Shown one piece after another: positions 26,710 through 35,625 of a stretch of DNA of 64,000 nucleotides. Position 1 is the stretch's first letter. Every line of letters starts with the position of its first letter. The stretch is from contig NZ_CP094970.1 of the NCBI RefSeq assembly GCF_025790165.1, positions 3,968,001-4,032,000 of the forward strand, in the 5' to 3' direction. Below the pieces are notes generated by a model. The model was not told the DNA's origin. It searched no databases and worked only from the letters and a program-made list of their open reading frames with translations. This DNA is from Solicola gregarius (GTDB lineage Bacteria; Actinomycetota; Actinomycetes; Propionibacteriales; Nocardioidaceae). A program made the translations under genes and the position numbers.

Positions 26710-28032
26710 ATGAGTTCACGCAGACAAGACAACGGTTCGAAACGGCATCGGGGACGGCGGCGTCGTCGGACCGAGGGACGAGCGCTCGCTGCCGCCGCCA
26801 TCGCTGTTCAGGAGCAGACGGCGGCGGCGGCCCGCGGCGACGCGGCGGGTGCGTTGGCCGCGCTTCGTCGGGGTGGCTGCCCGCCGGAGGCGATCGAGGC
26901 GCAGGAGCTGGGCTTCCTCGACCGTCTCGGCGGCGACGTACCCGACTGGCTGGTGGCGCGTTGGGCGTGCGACACGGCCCTCGGGTGGATGCTCGAGCGC
27001 CAGGACCACCGCATCGAGTCGGCCGCGTGGGCGGTCGTCGCAACGCACGAGCCACCGCCGCCGGGTACATCGCCGGAAGACATCGTCCGCCGCTTCCAGC
27101 TGATCGCCGCGTACGACGCGATCGCCCATCAGCAGGCGCTGTTCGAACTCGGCGGGCTCGCCGACTTCCTCGACGTACGCGCGGAGCCGCCGTTGCTCGA
27201 ACGGGCTCCCCGGCTACGCGAGTGGTCGGTGCGACGTTGGTCGGTCCTCGAGCAGGTGGACCTGCGCAACGACGTCCTGCGCGTACGCGACGTCGTCACC
27301 GGCGACACGTACGACGTGCTGCACCTGGGTGCGGCGAACGGCGTCGGACGCGATGTGCTGCTGCTCGGCCGGGTCGCTCCGGTCGTGGCGCATCCCGGCT
27401 GGGTGTTCGTACACCGTCCGATGGCCGTCGATCCGGAGACCGCCCGGCGCCTCGTACGCCTCCTGCAATGCGAGAAGGTCGACGAGGACGAGGTCTTCGC
27501 GTGCATGGGCGACGCCGTCACGGACGGCCGGATGCCGCCCGCGCCTGGTATGCGCCTACGTACGTGGCTGTGGTCGGACACCCTGCTCGACCCCGGCGAC
27601 TACGCGGCGGCCGGAATGGTCGACGGCCGGGTCACGACCGTCGACGACCAGGTGCGCAGGTTGGAGGCCGCCCTCCCCGAGCTCGAGTGCGACGACGAGC
27701 CGCCACATGGCGACGAGCCGGGCCGGCTGGTCGAGTTGCGCGAGCACGGCGTCGCGGACGACGTGGCGACCGGCGTCATGACCTGCGAGGCGGCCCTGCT
27801 GTTCGCCCGGCTGAACAGCGGCGGACACGTCGACGGGGGGCTGGAGGTCGCCGCCGTCAACGCCGCCAGCAACCTCTGGCATCCGCCCATCGTCGACGGA
27901 GTGCGCGAGCACGCGACGCCGCCGGACTCTGGCCCGCTGTGGCGCGACGTCGCGGCCTGCTTGGCGGAGCCGTTCCGCTCGCTGTGCCTCGGCTTCGCCG
28001 AGACCGCGGACGCGAAGTCGGCGGCCGCGTAG
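26710..28032 (+). CDS. Conserved hypothetical protein
   Basis: The 440-residue soluble protein opens with a very basic tail (SSRRQDNGSKRHRGRRRRR), then an alanine-rich helix and mixed alpha/beta segments. There is no signal peptide, membrane helix or motif I recognise. The mid region (EWSVRRWSVLEQVDLRNDVLRVRDVVTGDTYDVLH) resembles the small barrel of SEC-C-linked or plasmid-pRiA4b-like hypothetical proteins, but this is weak. ATG 26710 is chosen over in-frame GTG 26665. A consensus DnaA box TTGTCCACA lies 54 bases upstream. It is divergent from the ABC exporter genes. Confidence 0.75.
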   Translation: MSSRRQDNGSKRHRGRRRRRTEGRALAAAAIAVQEQTAAAARGDAAGALAALRRGGCPPEAIEAQELGFLDRLGGDVPDWLVARWACDTALGWMLERQDHRIESAAWAVVATHEPPPPGTSPEDIVRRFQLIAAYDAIAHQQALFELGGLADFLDVRAEPPLLERAPRLREWSVRRWSVLEQVDLRNDVLRVRDVVTGDTYDVLHLGAANGVGRDVLLLGRVAPVVAHPGWVFVHRPMAVDPETARRLVRLLQCEKVDEDEVFACMGDAVTDGRMPPAPGMRLRTWLWSDTLLDPGDYAAAGMVDGRVTTVDDQVRRLEAALPELECDDEPPHGDEPGRLVELREHGVADDVATGVMTCEAALLFARLNSGGHVDGGLEVAAVNAASNLWHPPIVDGVREHATPPDSGPLWRDVAACLAEPFRSLCLGFAETADAKSAAA

Positions 28033-28048
28033 GTCAATCGCGTCGCCC

Positions 28049-28114
28049 CCCGCTGGGCCCGACGTTCGACGGGGACACGCGGGTGTGTCCCGCCCGAACG
28101 TCGTGCCCAGCGGG
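28049..28114. terminator. Large bidirectional terminator hairpin
   Basis: Arms at 28049-28068 and 28095-28114 pair at 19 of 20 positions. The 26-base loop contains a second stem (GGGACAC with GTGTCCC). It lies between the convergent genes ending at 28032 and 28126. Confidence 0.85.
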
Positions 28115-28125
28115 CGGTGGGACGA

Positions 28126-30708
28126 CTACGGCGTGTCGATCGAGAGCGGCTCCACGCCGGCGTCCTCGAGCGCGGCCGGAAGGTCGCGTACCCAGCCGGC
28201 CGGGTCCGCCGATGCGCGCCTGCCGGCGGGTACGTAGACCGTCGCCGTGTCACCCGAGCGGGCGACGCGTACGTCGGCACCGTGTCCGCGCAGCACATCC
28301 GTCGCCGCCGCGACGTCTGCGTCGGCGACCCGCACCGCGACCGCGGGGTCGTACACCCGGTCCAGCCTGCTCGCCGCGCCGCGGGCTCGCTCGACGTCCG
28401 CCGCCCGTGCGTTCGACTCGGCACGCGGCGCCAGGTCGGCCTGCCGTGCCTGCGTACCGCGTGAGGTGAGGATCGCGTTGTAGAGCAGCCGCGCCGTGCC
28501 GTCGGAGAACGCCCGGAAGTTCGGGTCCGACGCGAAGACGGTGACATCACCGCTGCCGACGGGCTCGCTGACCTCGAACGCGGTCTCGCCGAGCTCCTCG
28601 GCGCCCTCCTGGTAGCCCGATACGTACCAGTCGTCGGAGTCGGCGGCGGGGTAGGCAGCGACGACGTCCGCGGGATCGCCCGCCGCCATCAGCGGGTCGG
28701 AGTCGTACATCACCCAGTCGTCGGAACCAACGCCCTTCGTGAGCGGTGAGTTGCCCGAGACGTTCGTCCGGAACAAGGTGCCCGGTGCCTGCCCGGTGGG
28801 CTCCGTCAGCACCGCGGTGGAGAGCCCGAGCTGGGCCGCGAGCTCCGTCCCGCCCTGCCAGCCGATCAGGTGACCGCCCTGGTCGACCCACGTACGTAGG
28901 GCGTCCGCACCCTCCGCACCGATCAGGTCGGCCATCCGCTCGGCGTCGGTGTCGGGCACGATGAGCGTGTCGAGCCCCGACAGCGTCGACTCCGAAACCT
29001 GCGACGGTCGTACGTCGACGTTCGGAACCTCCCAGTCACGGTCGAGGCGCCAACGCAGCCAGCCGGCGCTCTGCGACGGCCGGAACGGGCTCGAGTCGCG
29101 ACTCAGAACGCCCACCTCGGGCAGCTTCTGCGGCAGCGGCATCGGCCCCACCTTCTGCCGGGGGAGCGGAGCGAGCGCGGACTGCTGCACCTTCGTGCCG
29201 GTGTACCCGCCTTCGAGGTTCGATAGCAGAGCCATGCTCCAGCCGCTCACGTCGTAGAAGTACGGGAACGGCACGTACGTGTTCTCGTTCAGCATCGCCT
29301 GCACCCAGTGCTTCTCGGCCTGGTCCATCGGGATCCAGTACGTGCCGCGCTGCATGGTGGCGTCGTCGGGTGTACGCCCGTACTCGGTGAAGTCGGAGAC
29401 GTGTACCGGTTTGGTGAGGCGGTAGACCTTGACCCCGGCGTCCTGCAGGCGCTGCACGACGACGGCGAGGTCGCGCTTCTTGGCGACCGTGCCGCTGGAC
29501 AGGAAGTATCCGCAGACGCGCATGCTCGGCACCGGCTGCTGGACCGTGTTGCCGGGGTTGTAGACCTCGTTCGGTTCCAGGCGGCACTGCCTGCCCTGCC
29601 GCTCGGCCTGCACGTAGCCCTTGTGCCAGTCGGTGACGATGCTCTTACGGTGCGTCGCACCTGCGTACAGCGACGAGATGCCGGAGAGGTAGTGCTTGTA
29701 CGTCTGGTCGGGGTACGCCGCGTCCTGACCGACCTCGAACGTCATCCCTGCCGCGCCGAACTGCGTCGTCGGCACGCTGTCGCCGTACCCCTGGAAGAAC
29801 AGGTCGTATCCGGACTCGTACGTCTCGAAGTCGAGGCCCTCGGCCGTGAACGACGCGGCGTTCGCGGCGCCGTACAGGTTGTTGATCCAGCCGACCGACT
29901 GGCTGCTGGTCTCGTGGTAGGTCGGGTCGGTGTTCGGCGGGAAGAAGTACCCGTCGCCGCCCATGCCGTGCTCGTCGATGAACAGCTGCGGTGGGTATTT
30001 CCGGAGCAGGTCGAGCTTGGCGTTCGTCTCGGGCTGGGTCTGCGAGAACCAGTCCCGGTTCATGTCGAACGCGTAGCTGTTCTCCCGCGTATCGGCGGTG
30101 CGACCGTCGGGGTTCTGGCTCGGGATGAACCCGACCAGGGCGTTGTCGGTGATGCGCTTCGCCACGCAGTCGGTGCGATCGGCGAGCTCGTACATGATCT
30201 GCAGTCCCGCGTCGCCCGCGGCGGCCTCGTCGCCGTGCACATTGCCCGTGAGCCAGAGGATCGCCGGCATCCGCTTCTGGATCGCCTTCGCCTGGCCCCG
30301 CGGCAGGCTCGGATCGCGCAGTTTCGCTGCGTCGCTCGCGATCTTGCGAAGCCGGGCGGGCTTGACGTTGCCCTTCGTACTGAGCAGGGCGTACTTGAGC
30401 GGGGTGCCGGTGGCAGTGCGGCCGGCGGTGCCGCTCACGACCTTGTCGCTGGAGCGGTCGATCACGTTCATGTACTTGTACAGCTGGCGCACGGTCGTCT
30501 GATGGCTGCCCAGCTCGAAGCCGAGTGACTCCTGCGGGCTCGGCACATCGCCCGCATACCTCGGCGTCGTGGTGAGTACGCCGCAGGCGGCCTTCCGCGC
30601 AGCGTCACCGCTCGGTGGATCTGCCGCACCGGGCGTTGTACCAGCGGCGACGACACCACCTCCGGCGAGCAGCGCCATCGTGGCCACACCGATTCTGATC
30701 CGACCCAT
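28126..30708 (-). CDS. Secreted M14-family zinc carboxypeptidase with C-terminal GATase-like domain
   Basis: The 860-residue protein has a signal peptide (MGRIRIGVATMALLAGGGVV, cleavage near residue 30). An M14 catalytic domain follows: the HxxE zinc pair in TGNVHGDEAAAG (about residue 155), NPDGR for substrate carboxylate, DMNRDW, the third ligand in DEHG and the general-base Glu in GMTFEVGQDA. After about residue 560 it continues with a ThuA/GATase-1-like domain (LDTLIVPDTDAER, WVDQGGHLIGWQGG) and a short C-terminal domain. It probably trims peptides outside the cell. GAGAGGGAACC precedes the ATG at 30708. Confidence 0.9.
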   Translation of the reverse strand: MGRIRIGVATMALLAGGGVVAAGTTPGAADPPSGDAARKAACGVLTTTPRYAGDVPSPQESLGFELGSHQTTVRQLYKYMNVIDRSSDKVVSGTAGRTATGTPLKYALLSTKGNVKPARLRKIASDAAKLRDPSLPRGQAKAIQKRMPAILWLTGNVHGDEAAAGDAGLQIMYELADRTDCVAKRITDNALVGFIPSQNPDGRTADTRENSYAFDMNRDWFSQTQPETNAKLDLLRKYPPQLFIDEHGMGGDGYFFPPNTDPTYHETSSQSVGWINNLYGAANAASFTAEGLDFETYESGYDLFFQGYGDSVPTTQFGAAGMTFEVGQDAAYPDQTYKHYLSGISSLYAGATHRKSIVTDWHKGYVQAERQGRQCRLEPNEVYNPGNTVQQPVPSMRVCGYFLSSGTVAKKRDLAVVVQRLQDAGVKVYRLTKPVHVSDFTEYGRTPDDATMQRGTYWIPMDQAEKHWVQAMLNENTYVPFPYFYDVSGWSMALLSNLEGGYTGTKVQQSALAPLPRQKVGPMPLPQKLPEVGVLSRDSSPFRPSQSAGWLRWRLDRDWEVPNVDVRPSQVSESTLSGLDTLIVPDTDAERMADLIGAEGADALRTWVDQGGHLIGWQGGTELAAQLGLSTAVLTEPTGQAPGTLFRTNVSGNSPLTKGVGSDDWVMYDSDPLMAAGDPADVVAAYPAADSDDWYVSGYQEGAEELGETAFEVSEPVGSGDVTVFASDPNFRAFSDGTARLLYNAILTSRGTQARQADLAPRAESNARAADVERARGAASRLDRVYDPAVAVRVADADVAAATDVLRGHGADVRVARSGDTATVYVPAGRRASADPAGWVRDLPAALEDAGVEPLSIDTP

Positions 30709-30720
30709 GGTTCCCTCTCG

Positions 30721-30744
30721 TTCGGGCCCGATCGACGGGCCGAA
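30721..30744. other. Hairpin in the leader upstream of the carboxypeptidase gene
   Basis: TTCGGGCCCG (30721-30730) pairs with CGGGCCGAA (30736-30744) with one bulged base and a 5-base loop, about 13 bases upstream of the peptidase start. It may affect translation or be a regulator site. The rest of the 224-base divergent spacer shows nothing else clear. Confidence 0.35.
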
Positions 30745-30932
30745 AATCGTTTACCTATGGCCGAACCCACGAGAGCCCACGAGTGGACGTCCGAGCCCGA
30801 GCAACGTAACGCCACGGCCGACGGGGCGTCAATGCCGGCGATCGCGAAGGGCCGACAGCGTTTCGGCAGTTGGTTGACAGCGATGACGACCACCATCGTC
30901 GGTGCAAGCAATGGGCCGAACGGGATGATCAG

Positions 30933-31739
30933 ATGAACACCGAGTACGTCTTCGACACCGCATCCGATCTCGGGCATCAGCAGGTCAGGTATCTGGCGGA
31001 GCTGTATGACCACGCGACGGAGGCGTGCCTTGAACGGGCCGGAGCCGGTCGGGGCCTTCGCCGCCTCGAGATCGGCGCAGGAACCGGATCGGTTGCCGCG
31101 ATGCTCGCGCGGTACGGCGGAGCGGGCAGCAGGGTCGTCGCGGCCGAGATCGAGCCCGAGCAGGTCAGCGATGCGCCCGGCGTGACGGTCGTACGCCACG
31201 ACATCAACGACGGTGTGCCGGCCGGGGGGCCGTACGAACTGATCCATGGTCGGCTCGTACTGATGCACCTGTCGCGTCGCGTCGAGGTGTTGGCGATGCT
31301 CGTCGACGGTCTCGCGCAGGACGGATGGCTGGTCCTCGGCGACCTCGGCGAGCGGCTGCCGCGTGCTCTCGCCGCACCCAGCGACGAGGACGCGGCGCTG
31401 TTCGACCGGATCATCACGATCGGCATGACGGTGCTCGCGCCGAGGGTCGGGATGTCCGTGCAGTGGGGAGAGCAGCTTGCGGACCACCTGCGAGGTGCGG
31501 GTCTCCTCGACGTCGAGGAGACCCGGGTCTCGCGTACCTGCCGTGGCGGTACGCCGGGGTGTCTGGTGCTCCGTAGCTACATCCTGCAGCTGGCGGAGCC
31601 GTTACGCGGCGTGGGCGTCGGTGACGAGGAGATCGCGCGGTTCGTCGAGCTGATGACCGACCCGCAGATGTGTGTCACCTTCTACGAGCTGGTGTACGCC
31701 AGCGGCCGCAAGGCATCCGGAACGGGGGAGCAGCGATGA
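30933..31739 (+). CDS. Class I SAM-dependent methyltransferase, paralogue 1
   Basis: The 268-residue protein has SAM motif I LEIGAGTGSVA (about residues 45-55), an acidic AAEIEPEQ at strand 2, HDINDGVP at motif II and the post-motif HGRLVLMHLSRRVEVL. This is the UbiE/Methyltransf-11 fold. The substrate is unknown. It overlaps the next gene (ATGA), which encodes a clear paralogue. It lacks the strong ribosome site of its neighbours; ATG 30933 is chosen because homology to the paralogue begins there (NTEYVFDTASDLG against QTEYILGSDNTLG). Confidence 0.87.
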   Translation: MNTEYVFDTASDLGHQQVRYLAELYDHATEACLERAGAGRGLRRLEIGAGTGSVAAMLARYGGAGSRVVAAEIEPEQVSDAPGVTVVRHDINDGVPAGGPYELIHGRLVLMHLSRRVEVLAMLVDGLAQDGWLVLGDLGERLPRALAAPSDEDAALFDRIITIGMTVLAPRVGMSVQWGEQLADHLRGAGLLDVEETRVSRTCRGGTPGCLVLRSYILQLAEPLRGVGVGDEEIARFVELMTDPQMCVTFYELVYASGRKASGTGEQR

Positions 31740-32539
31740 CTCAGACGGAGTACATTCTCGGGTCCGACAACACGCTCGGCCGGCGCCAACTCGCGTACCT
31801 CGAGGTGCTGTACGACCAGCCGACGAGGCGGGTCCTCGCCGACGTCGAGATCGGCCCGGGGAGCCGCTGTCTCGACGTCGGCTCCGGTGCGGGTTCGACG
31901 GCGCGCTGGCTCGCGGAACACGTCGGACCGACGGGCCGAGTCACCGCGGTCGACATCGCTCCCGATCACCTCGTGGGTGTCGGGAACCTCGTGGTCCGAC
32001 AGCACGACATCAACGACGGCGTACCGGAAGGTGGGCCCTTCGACCTGATCCACGCGCGGCTCGTACTGATGCACCTGTCGCGTCGCGTCGAGCTGCTGTC
32101 GATGCTCGTCGACGGTCTCGCACCTGGTGGCTGGATCGTGATCGGTGAGGCACAGGAGTACGGAACGCACCCGGACGAGGTCGTGTCCGCGCCGAACGTC
32201 GCCGATGTGGCAGTCTTCAACCGTGTTGTCGACACGACCATCAACGTCGTCGGGCGTGGCGGTGGCATCGACTATGAGTGGGTCAACGGTCTCGGTGGCC
32301 GTCTCGTCGACGCCGGGCTCGTCGACGTACGCGGCCTCAAGCACCGGGCGCTGACGTCGGGTGGGATGGCCGGAGGCATGCTCAACGCCAACTATGTGCG
32401 GCAGGTGCAGCCGCTCGTCCTCGACGCGGGCGTCACCGAGGCCGACCTGGCGCGGTTCTACGAGCTCTCCCTGGACCCGGCGTTCGTCTCGTGGGCGATG
32501 CCGCTCACCTACTTCTCCGGGCGCAAGCCCGGCCCGTGA
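31736..32539 (+). CDS. Class I SAM-dependent methyltransferase, paralogue 2
   Basis: The 267-residue protein has motif I LDVGSGAGSTA, strand 2 acid AVDIAPDH, HDINDGVPEGGPFDLIHARLV and a C-terminal SGRKPGP. It aligns along its whole length with the upstream gene, including HDINDGVP, RLVLMHLSRRVE and MLVDGLA. It starts at ATG 31736 in an ATGA overlap, with GGGGGAG upstream. The pair arose by tandem duplication; a 36-base stretch is identical between them (31251-31286 and 32057-32092). Confidence 0.88.
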   Translation: MTQTEYILGSDNTLGRRQLAYLEVLYDQPTRRVLADVEIGPGSRCLDVGSGAGSTARWLAEHVGPTGRVTAVDIAPDHLVGVGNLVVRQHDINDGVPEGGPFDLIHARLVLMHLSRRVELLSMLVDGLAPGGWIVIGEAQEYGTHPDEVVSAPNVADVAVFNRVVDTTINVVGRGGGIDYEWVNGLGGRLVDAGLVDVRGLKHRALTSGGMAGGMLNANYVRQVQPLVLDAGVTEADLARFYELSLDPAFVSWAMPLTYFSGRKPGP

Positions 32540-32770
32540 ACCTCGAGATCACGATGATCGGCGGGTTGGCGAGGTTCGTGCCGTAACGGTCATTTCGCGA
32601 CCCCAGAATCAGCAGTTGTGTCACACATCGAGAGCGACGTTGGCGGCCGACACGTACGTTGATCGCGCGACGCCGCCGCGTACGTCGGAGGTTACGTGCC
32701 GACACCGATGCTGAGCGCAACGAGACTTCCTACGGTCAGAGGACGAACCCGTTTCTGACGAGGAGTCACC

Positions 32771-33331
32771 ATGAGAGCTCGAACCTGGGCACACGTCGCC
32801 GTCTACAGCGCCATCCTCACCCTTGGCATCGCCGCGACCGCGTCGGCCGACAACGGCCCGCTTCCGGGACGCAACAAGGTGGGGTCGGCGGACATCATCA
32901 ACGGAGAGGTACACAAGGCCGACATCGCGGGATCGGCGGTAACCGGTGCGAAGGTGCGCGCCAACACCCTCACCGGCTCGGACGTACGCGAATCGAGCCT
33001 GGACCTGTCCGGCCAGTGCAAGGACGGGGTGGTGAACGGCTACGCGTACGTGACGCCGACGAGCTCGACGCCGGAGTCATACACCTCCTCCTCGACCTGG
33101 ATCCGCCGAACCCAGAACTGTGCCGACCAGCCGGTGAAGGTGAAGCGACTGGGCGTTGGCGACTACTACGTGCGCTTCTACGGGTCGACGTCCTACACGG
33201 CCCAGGTGACACCGACCTCGAGCGTCAACGTCGTGAGCGTCAACTGGCGGGGAGGCGGCCAGTTCGAGGTCGCGATGCGCGACATCAACGGCATGGCGGT
33301 CGAGCATCCGTTCACCATCACGTCCTACTGA
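32771..33331 (+). CDS. Secreted protein with short degenerate GADI/V-type repeats
   Basis: The 186-residue product has a signal peptide (residues 1-26, cut near TASA-DN). Then comes a run of about five degenerate repeats of the pattern I-x-N/G-x-x-x-x-A-D-I/V (SADIINGEVHKADIAG, GAKVRANTL, GSDVRESSL), likely a small beta-solenoid. The C-terminal part holds two cysteines (GQCKDGV, QNCADQ) that could form a disulfide. Similar proteins are common in actinobacterial secretomes with no known role. AGGAG sits 6 bases before ATG 32771. Confidence 0.75.
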   Translation: MRARTWAHVAVYSAILTLGIAATASADNGPLPGRNKVGSADIINGEVHKADIAGSAVTGAKVRANTLTGSDVRESSLDLSGQCKDGVVNGYAYVTPTSSTPESYTSSSTWIRRTQNCADQPVKVKRLGVGDYYVRFYGSTSYTAQVTPTSSVNVVSVNWRGGGQFEVAMRDINGMAVEHPFTITSY

Positions 33332-33430
33332 TCGGAGGGCTCGGCAGCCCGGCCGCGCACGAACCGGTCGGCTGCCGGCACGATCTCCGCAATCGGCTGA
33401 ATCGAGCCGCTGCGGCGCCTATCGTGAAGC

Positions 33431-34558
33431 ATGGCCGTGCAGGGCACCCTGCACCAGGCAGACGTCTCGACGGGAAGCCACGTCCCTCCCTGGCCGCAGG
33501 AGATCCGATTCTGCCGGGCGCCCGACGGTGCCCGACTCGCCTTCGCGATGGCCGGCTCGGGTTACCCGATGGTCACGACGTGCGGATTCATGGGCAATCT
33601 CGAGTACGACCCGGGGCATCCCGTGTTCGCCCCGGTCCTGGACGCCTTCAAGGCCCGGTGGGCGTACCTTCGCTACGACGAGCGTGGCGATGGACTTTCC
33701 CAAGGCTCCGACCACGACTTCAGCCTGCGTACGCGAGTCAAGGACCTGGAGGCCGTCGTCGACGCGGCGGGTCTCGACCGGTTCGCGCTCTTCGGGGCGT
33801 CGTTCGGTGGCCCGCTTGCGATCGCGTACGCCGCACGCCACCCGGACCGCGTGAGCCACCTGATCCTGGCCTCGACCTACGCCCGTGGGCCGGCGTTCGG
33901 TGTGGCCGCGGCCCGCGAGGCGGAGGCGTTCGCTCGACTGATCCGAGTCGGATGGGCGAAGGGCGCGCGGGTTCGACACACACTCAGCACGGGTCTGATC
34001 CCCGGGGCCACCGCTGAGACTGTCGCGTGGTTCGACGACCACCAGCCCATCCTGACGTCCGGTGAGGCGTTCGCGGTGTCGTACCTGAGCCGGCTCCAGG
34101 TCGACGTGTCGGCGCTTCTTCCCCGGGTGATCGCTCCCGCGGTCGTCGTACACACGCGAGACGACATGATGGCCAGCTTCTCCGAGGCCTGCCGGATGAC
34201 GGCCGAGATGCCTCACGCGCGGCTGATCGCGTACGGCGGTGGGGGACACGTCTTTCCCGAACATTGGCCGCATGCGCATCGGTCGCATGACAGTATCCAT
34301 GCAATCGCCGACTTCATCTCCACGCCTCCGGCGAAGCTCGGGCCGAAGGCCGAGCCGCTGGCGACCTTGAGCGCCCGCGAGGTCTCCATCCTCGACCTGG
34401 CTTCGTACGGACTGTCGAACGAGGCGATGGCGTCGAGGCTCTGCCTGAGCGTGCGTACGATCGAACGCCACATGTCGAACATCTACGCCAAGCTGCAGTT
34501 GACGGGGCCCACTGCGCGAACGGCCGCGGTCGGGATGCATCTTCGTCGTCGGCGGTGA
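33431..34558 (+). CDS. Alpha/beta-hydrolase domain fused to a LuxR-type DNA-binding domain
   Basis: The 375-residue protein combines an alpha/beta hydrolase (about residues 20-290) with a C-terminal LuxR helix-turn-helix (LSAREVSILDLASYGLSNEAMASRLCLSVRTIERHMSNIYAKL, about 310-355). The hydrolase triad looks intact: nucleophile Ser in FGASFGG, Asp in HTRDDM and His in GGGGHVF. Such fusions may use the hydrolase fold as a ligand sensor, as seen for strigolactone- and gibberellin-type hydrolase receptors, or cleave the signal. Start ATG 33431. It stands alone, with no partner gene. Confidence 0.88.
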   Translation: MAVQGTLHQADVSTGSHVPPWPQEIRFCRAPDGARLAFAMAGSGYPMVTTCGFMGNLEYDPGHPVFAPVLDAFKARWAYLRYDERGDGLSQGSDHDFSLRTRVKDLEAVVDAAGLDRFALFGASFGGPLAIAYAARHPDRVSHLILASTYARGPAFGVAAAREAEAFARLIRVGWAKGARVRHTLSTGLIPGATAETVAWFDDHQPILTSGEAFAVSYLSRLQVDVSALLPRVIAPAVVVHTRDDMMASFSEACRMTAEMPHARLIAYGGGGHVFPEHWPHAHRSHDSIHAIADFISTPPAKLGPKAEPLATLSAREVSILDLASYGLSNEAMASRLCLSVRTIERHMSNIYAKLQLTGPTARTAAVGMHLRRRR

Positions 34559-34571
34559 TCACGCGGCAACC

Positions 34572-34614
34572 GCCCGGGACATGTCAGGCTCAACGGCCCG
34601 GGACATGTCAGGCT
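34572..34614. repeat. Two 19-base direct repeats upstream of ribokinase
   Basis: GCCCGGGACATGTCAGGCT occurs identically at 34572-34590 and 34596-34614, five bases apart. Each has a CCCGGG and an ACATGT palindrome at its core. The start-to-start distance of 24 bases is just over two helical turns. They lie between the LuxR-fusion stop and the ribokinase start and may be regulator sites or remnants of element ends. Confidence 0.85.
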
Positions 34615-34661
34615 AGGGCGATTGGTGTCGAGGCGACTATGAGATCGCTTGAAGGAGTTGC

Positions 34662-35567
34662 ATGCGCCCGACGATCGGGGTGTTCGGAAGCGCGAACCTG
34701 GACCATGTCGTGCGGGTACGCAGCGCCCCGCGGCTCGGTGAGACGATCACCGGCCGCTCGTACGAGAAGGTCGTCGGCGGCAAGGGGGCGAACCAGGCGC
34801 TCGCCGCGGCCCGCGCGGGCGCCGACGTACGGATGGTCGGAGCGGTCGGCGATGACGATGGCGGTCTGGCCATCCGGTCGGTCCTCAACCGTGGCGGCGT
34901 TGATACGTCGGGGCTCGCGACGAAACCCGGCCCGAGTGGCACGGCGCATATCACCGTCGACGAGAACGGCGACAACTCGATCGTCGTCGTGCCCGGTGCG
35001 AATGCAGAGGTGCGGTCGCTGACCGATGCCCATCGCGCGGCGCTCGCCGGTTGCGACACGGTTCTGCTGCAGCTCGAGCTACCGATCCGCGCCGTGGTCG
35101 AGGCGGCTCGGTACGCCCATGGTGCGGGCGTGCGCGTCGTACTCACGCCGGCTCCGGTGGTGCCGCTGTCCGCCGACCAAGTCGCGCTCGCCGACGTGCT
35201 GGTGCTCAACGAGCACGAGTCGGCCGAGCTGTCCGGTGTGGCGGAGCCGCGCGCGGCGGCGCAAGCACTGGTCGTCATGGGCGTCGGGGTTGTCGTCGTC
35301 ACGTTGGGGGAGCGCGGCAGTCTGTGCGTGGCCGCGGGCGCCGACGAGGTCGTGGAGGAGCCGGCGTTGCCGGTACGGGCCGTCGACACGACGGCGGCCG
35401 GTGACACGTTCGCCGGCTGCTTGGCCGTTGCGCTCGCCGAGGGGCAAGACCTGCGTGCGGCGACGCACTGGGCGACCTGTGCGGCCGCCCTGTCCGTGCA
35501 GCGGGTAGGCGCATCTCCTTCGATGCCGGACCGCGCTGAGATCGAGCGGCTTGCCGGGTCACGATGA
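34662..35567 (+). CDS. rbsK: Ribokinase (PfkB family)
   Basis: The 301-residue kinase shows both PfkB signatures. The N-terminal GGKGANQALAAARAGADVRMVGAVGDD (about residues 39-65) is split by the ribokinase-type GSANLDHVVRV, and the C-terminal DTTAAGDTFAGCL contains the catalytic Asp of the anion hole. The latter is exactly the ribokinase form. It phosphorylates ribose or a related sugar or nucleoside. ATG 34662 has AAGGAG 6 bases upstream. No ribose transporter is adjacent, so the sugar may come from nucleoside turnover. Confidence 0.88.
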   Translation: MRPTIGVFGSANLDHVVRVRSAPRLGETITGRSYEKVVGGKGANQALAAARAGADVRMVGAVGDDDGGLAIRSVLNRGGVDTSGLATKPGPSGTAHITVDENGDNSIVVVPGANAEVRSLTDAHRAALAGCDTVLLQLELPIRAVVEAARYAHGAGVRVVLTPAPVVPLSADQVALADVLVLNEHESAELSGVAEPRAAAQALVVMGVGVVVVTLGERGSLCVAAGADEVVEEPALPVRAVDTTAAGDTFAGCLAVALAEGQDLRAATHWATCAAALSVQRVGASPSMPDRAEIERLAGSR

Positions 35568-35625
35568 CGGCCGGTGCTGCCCGAACTCCCTCGCGGCGCG
35601 GGATCCGGCCTCGCCGTTGGGCCTG

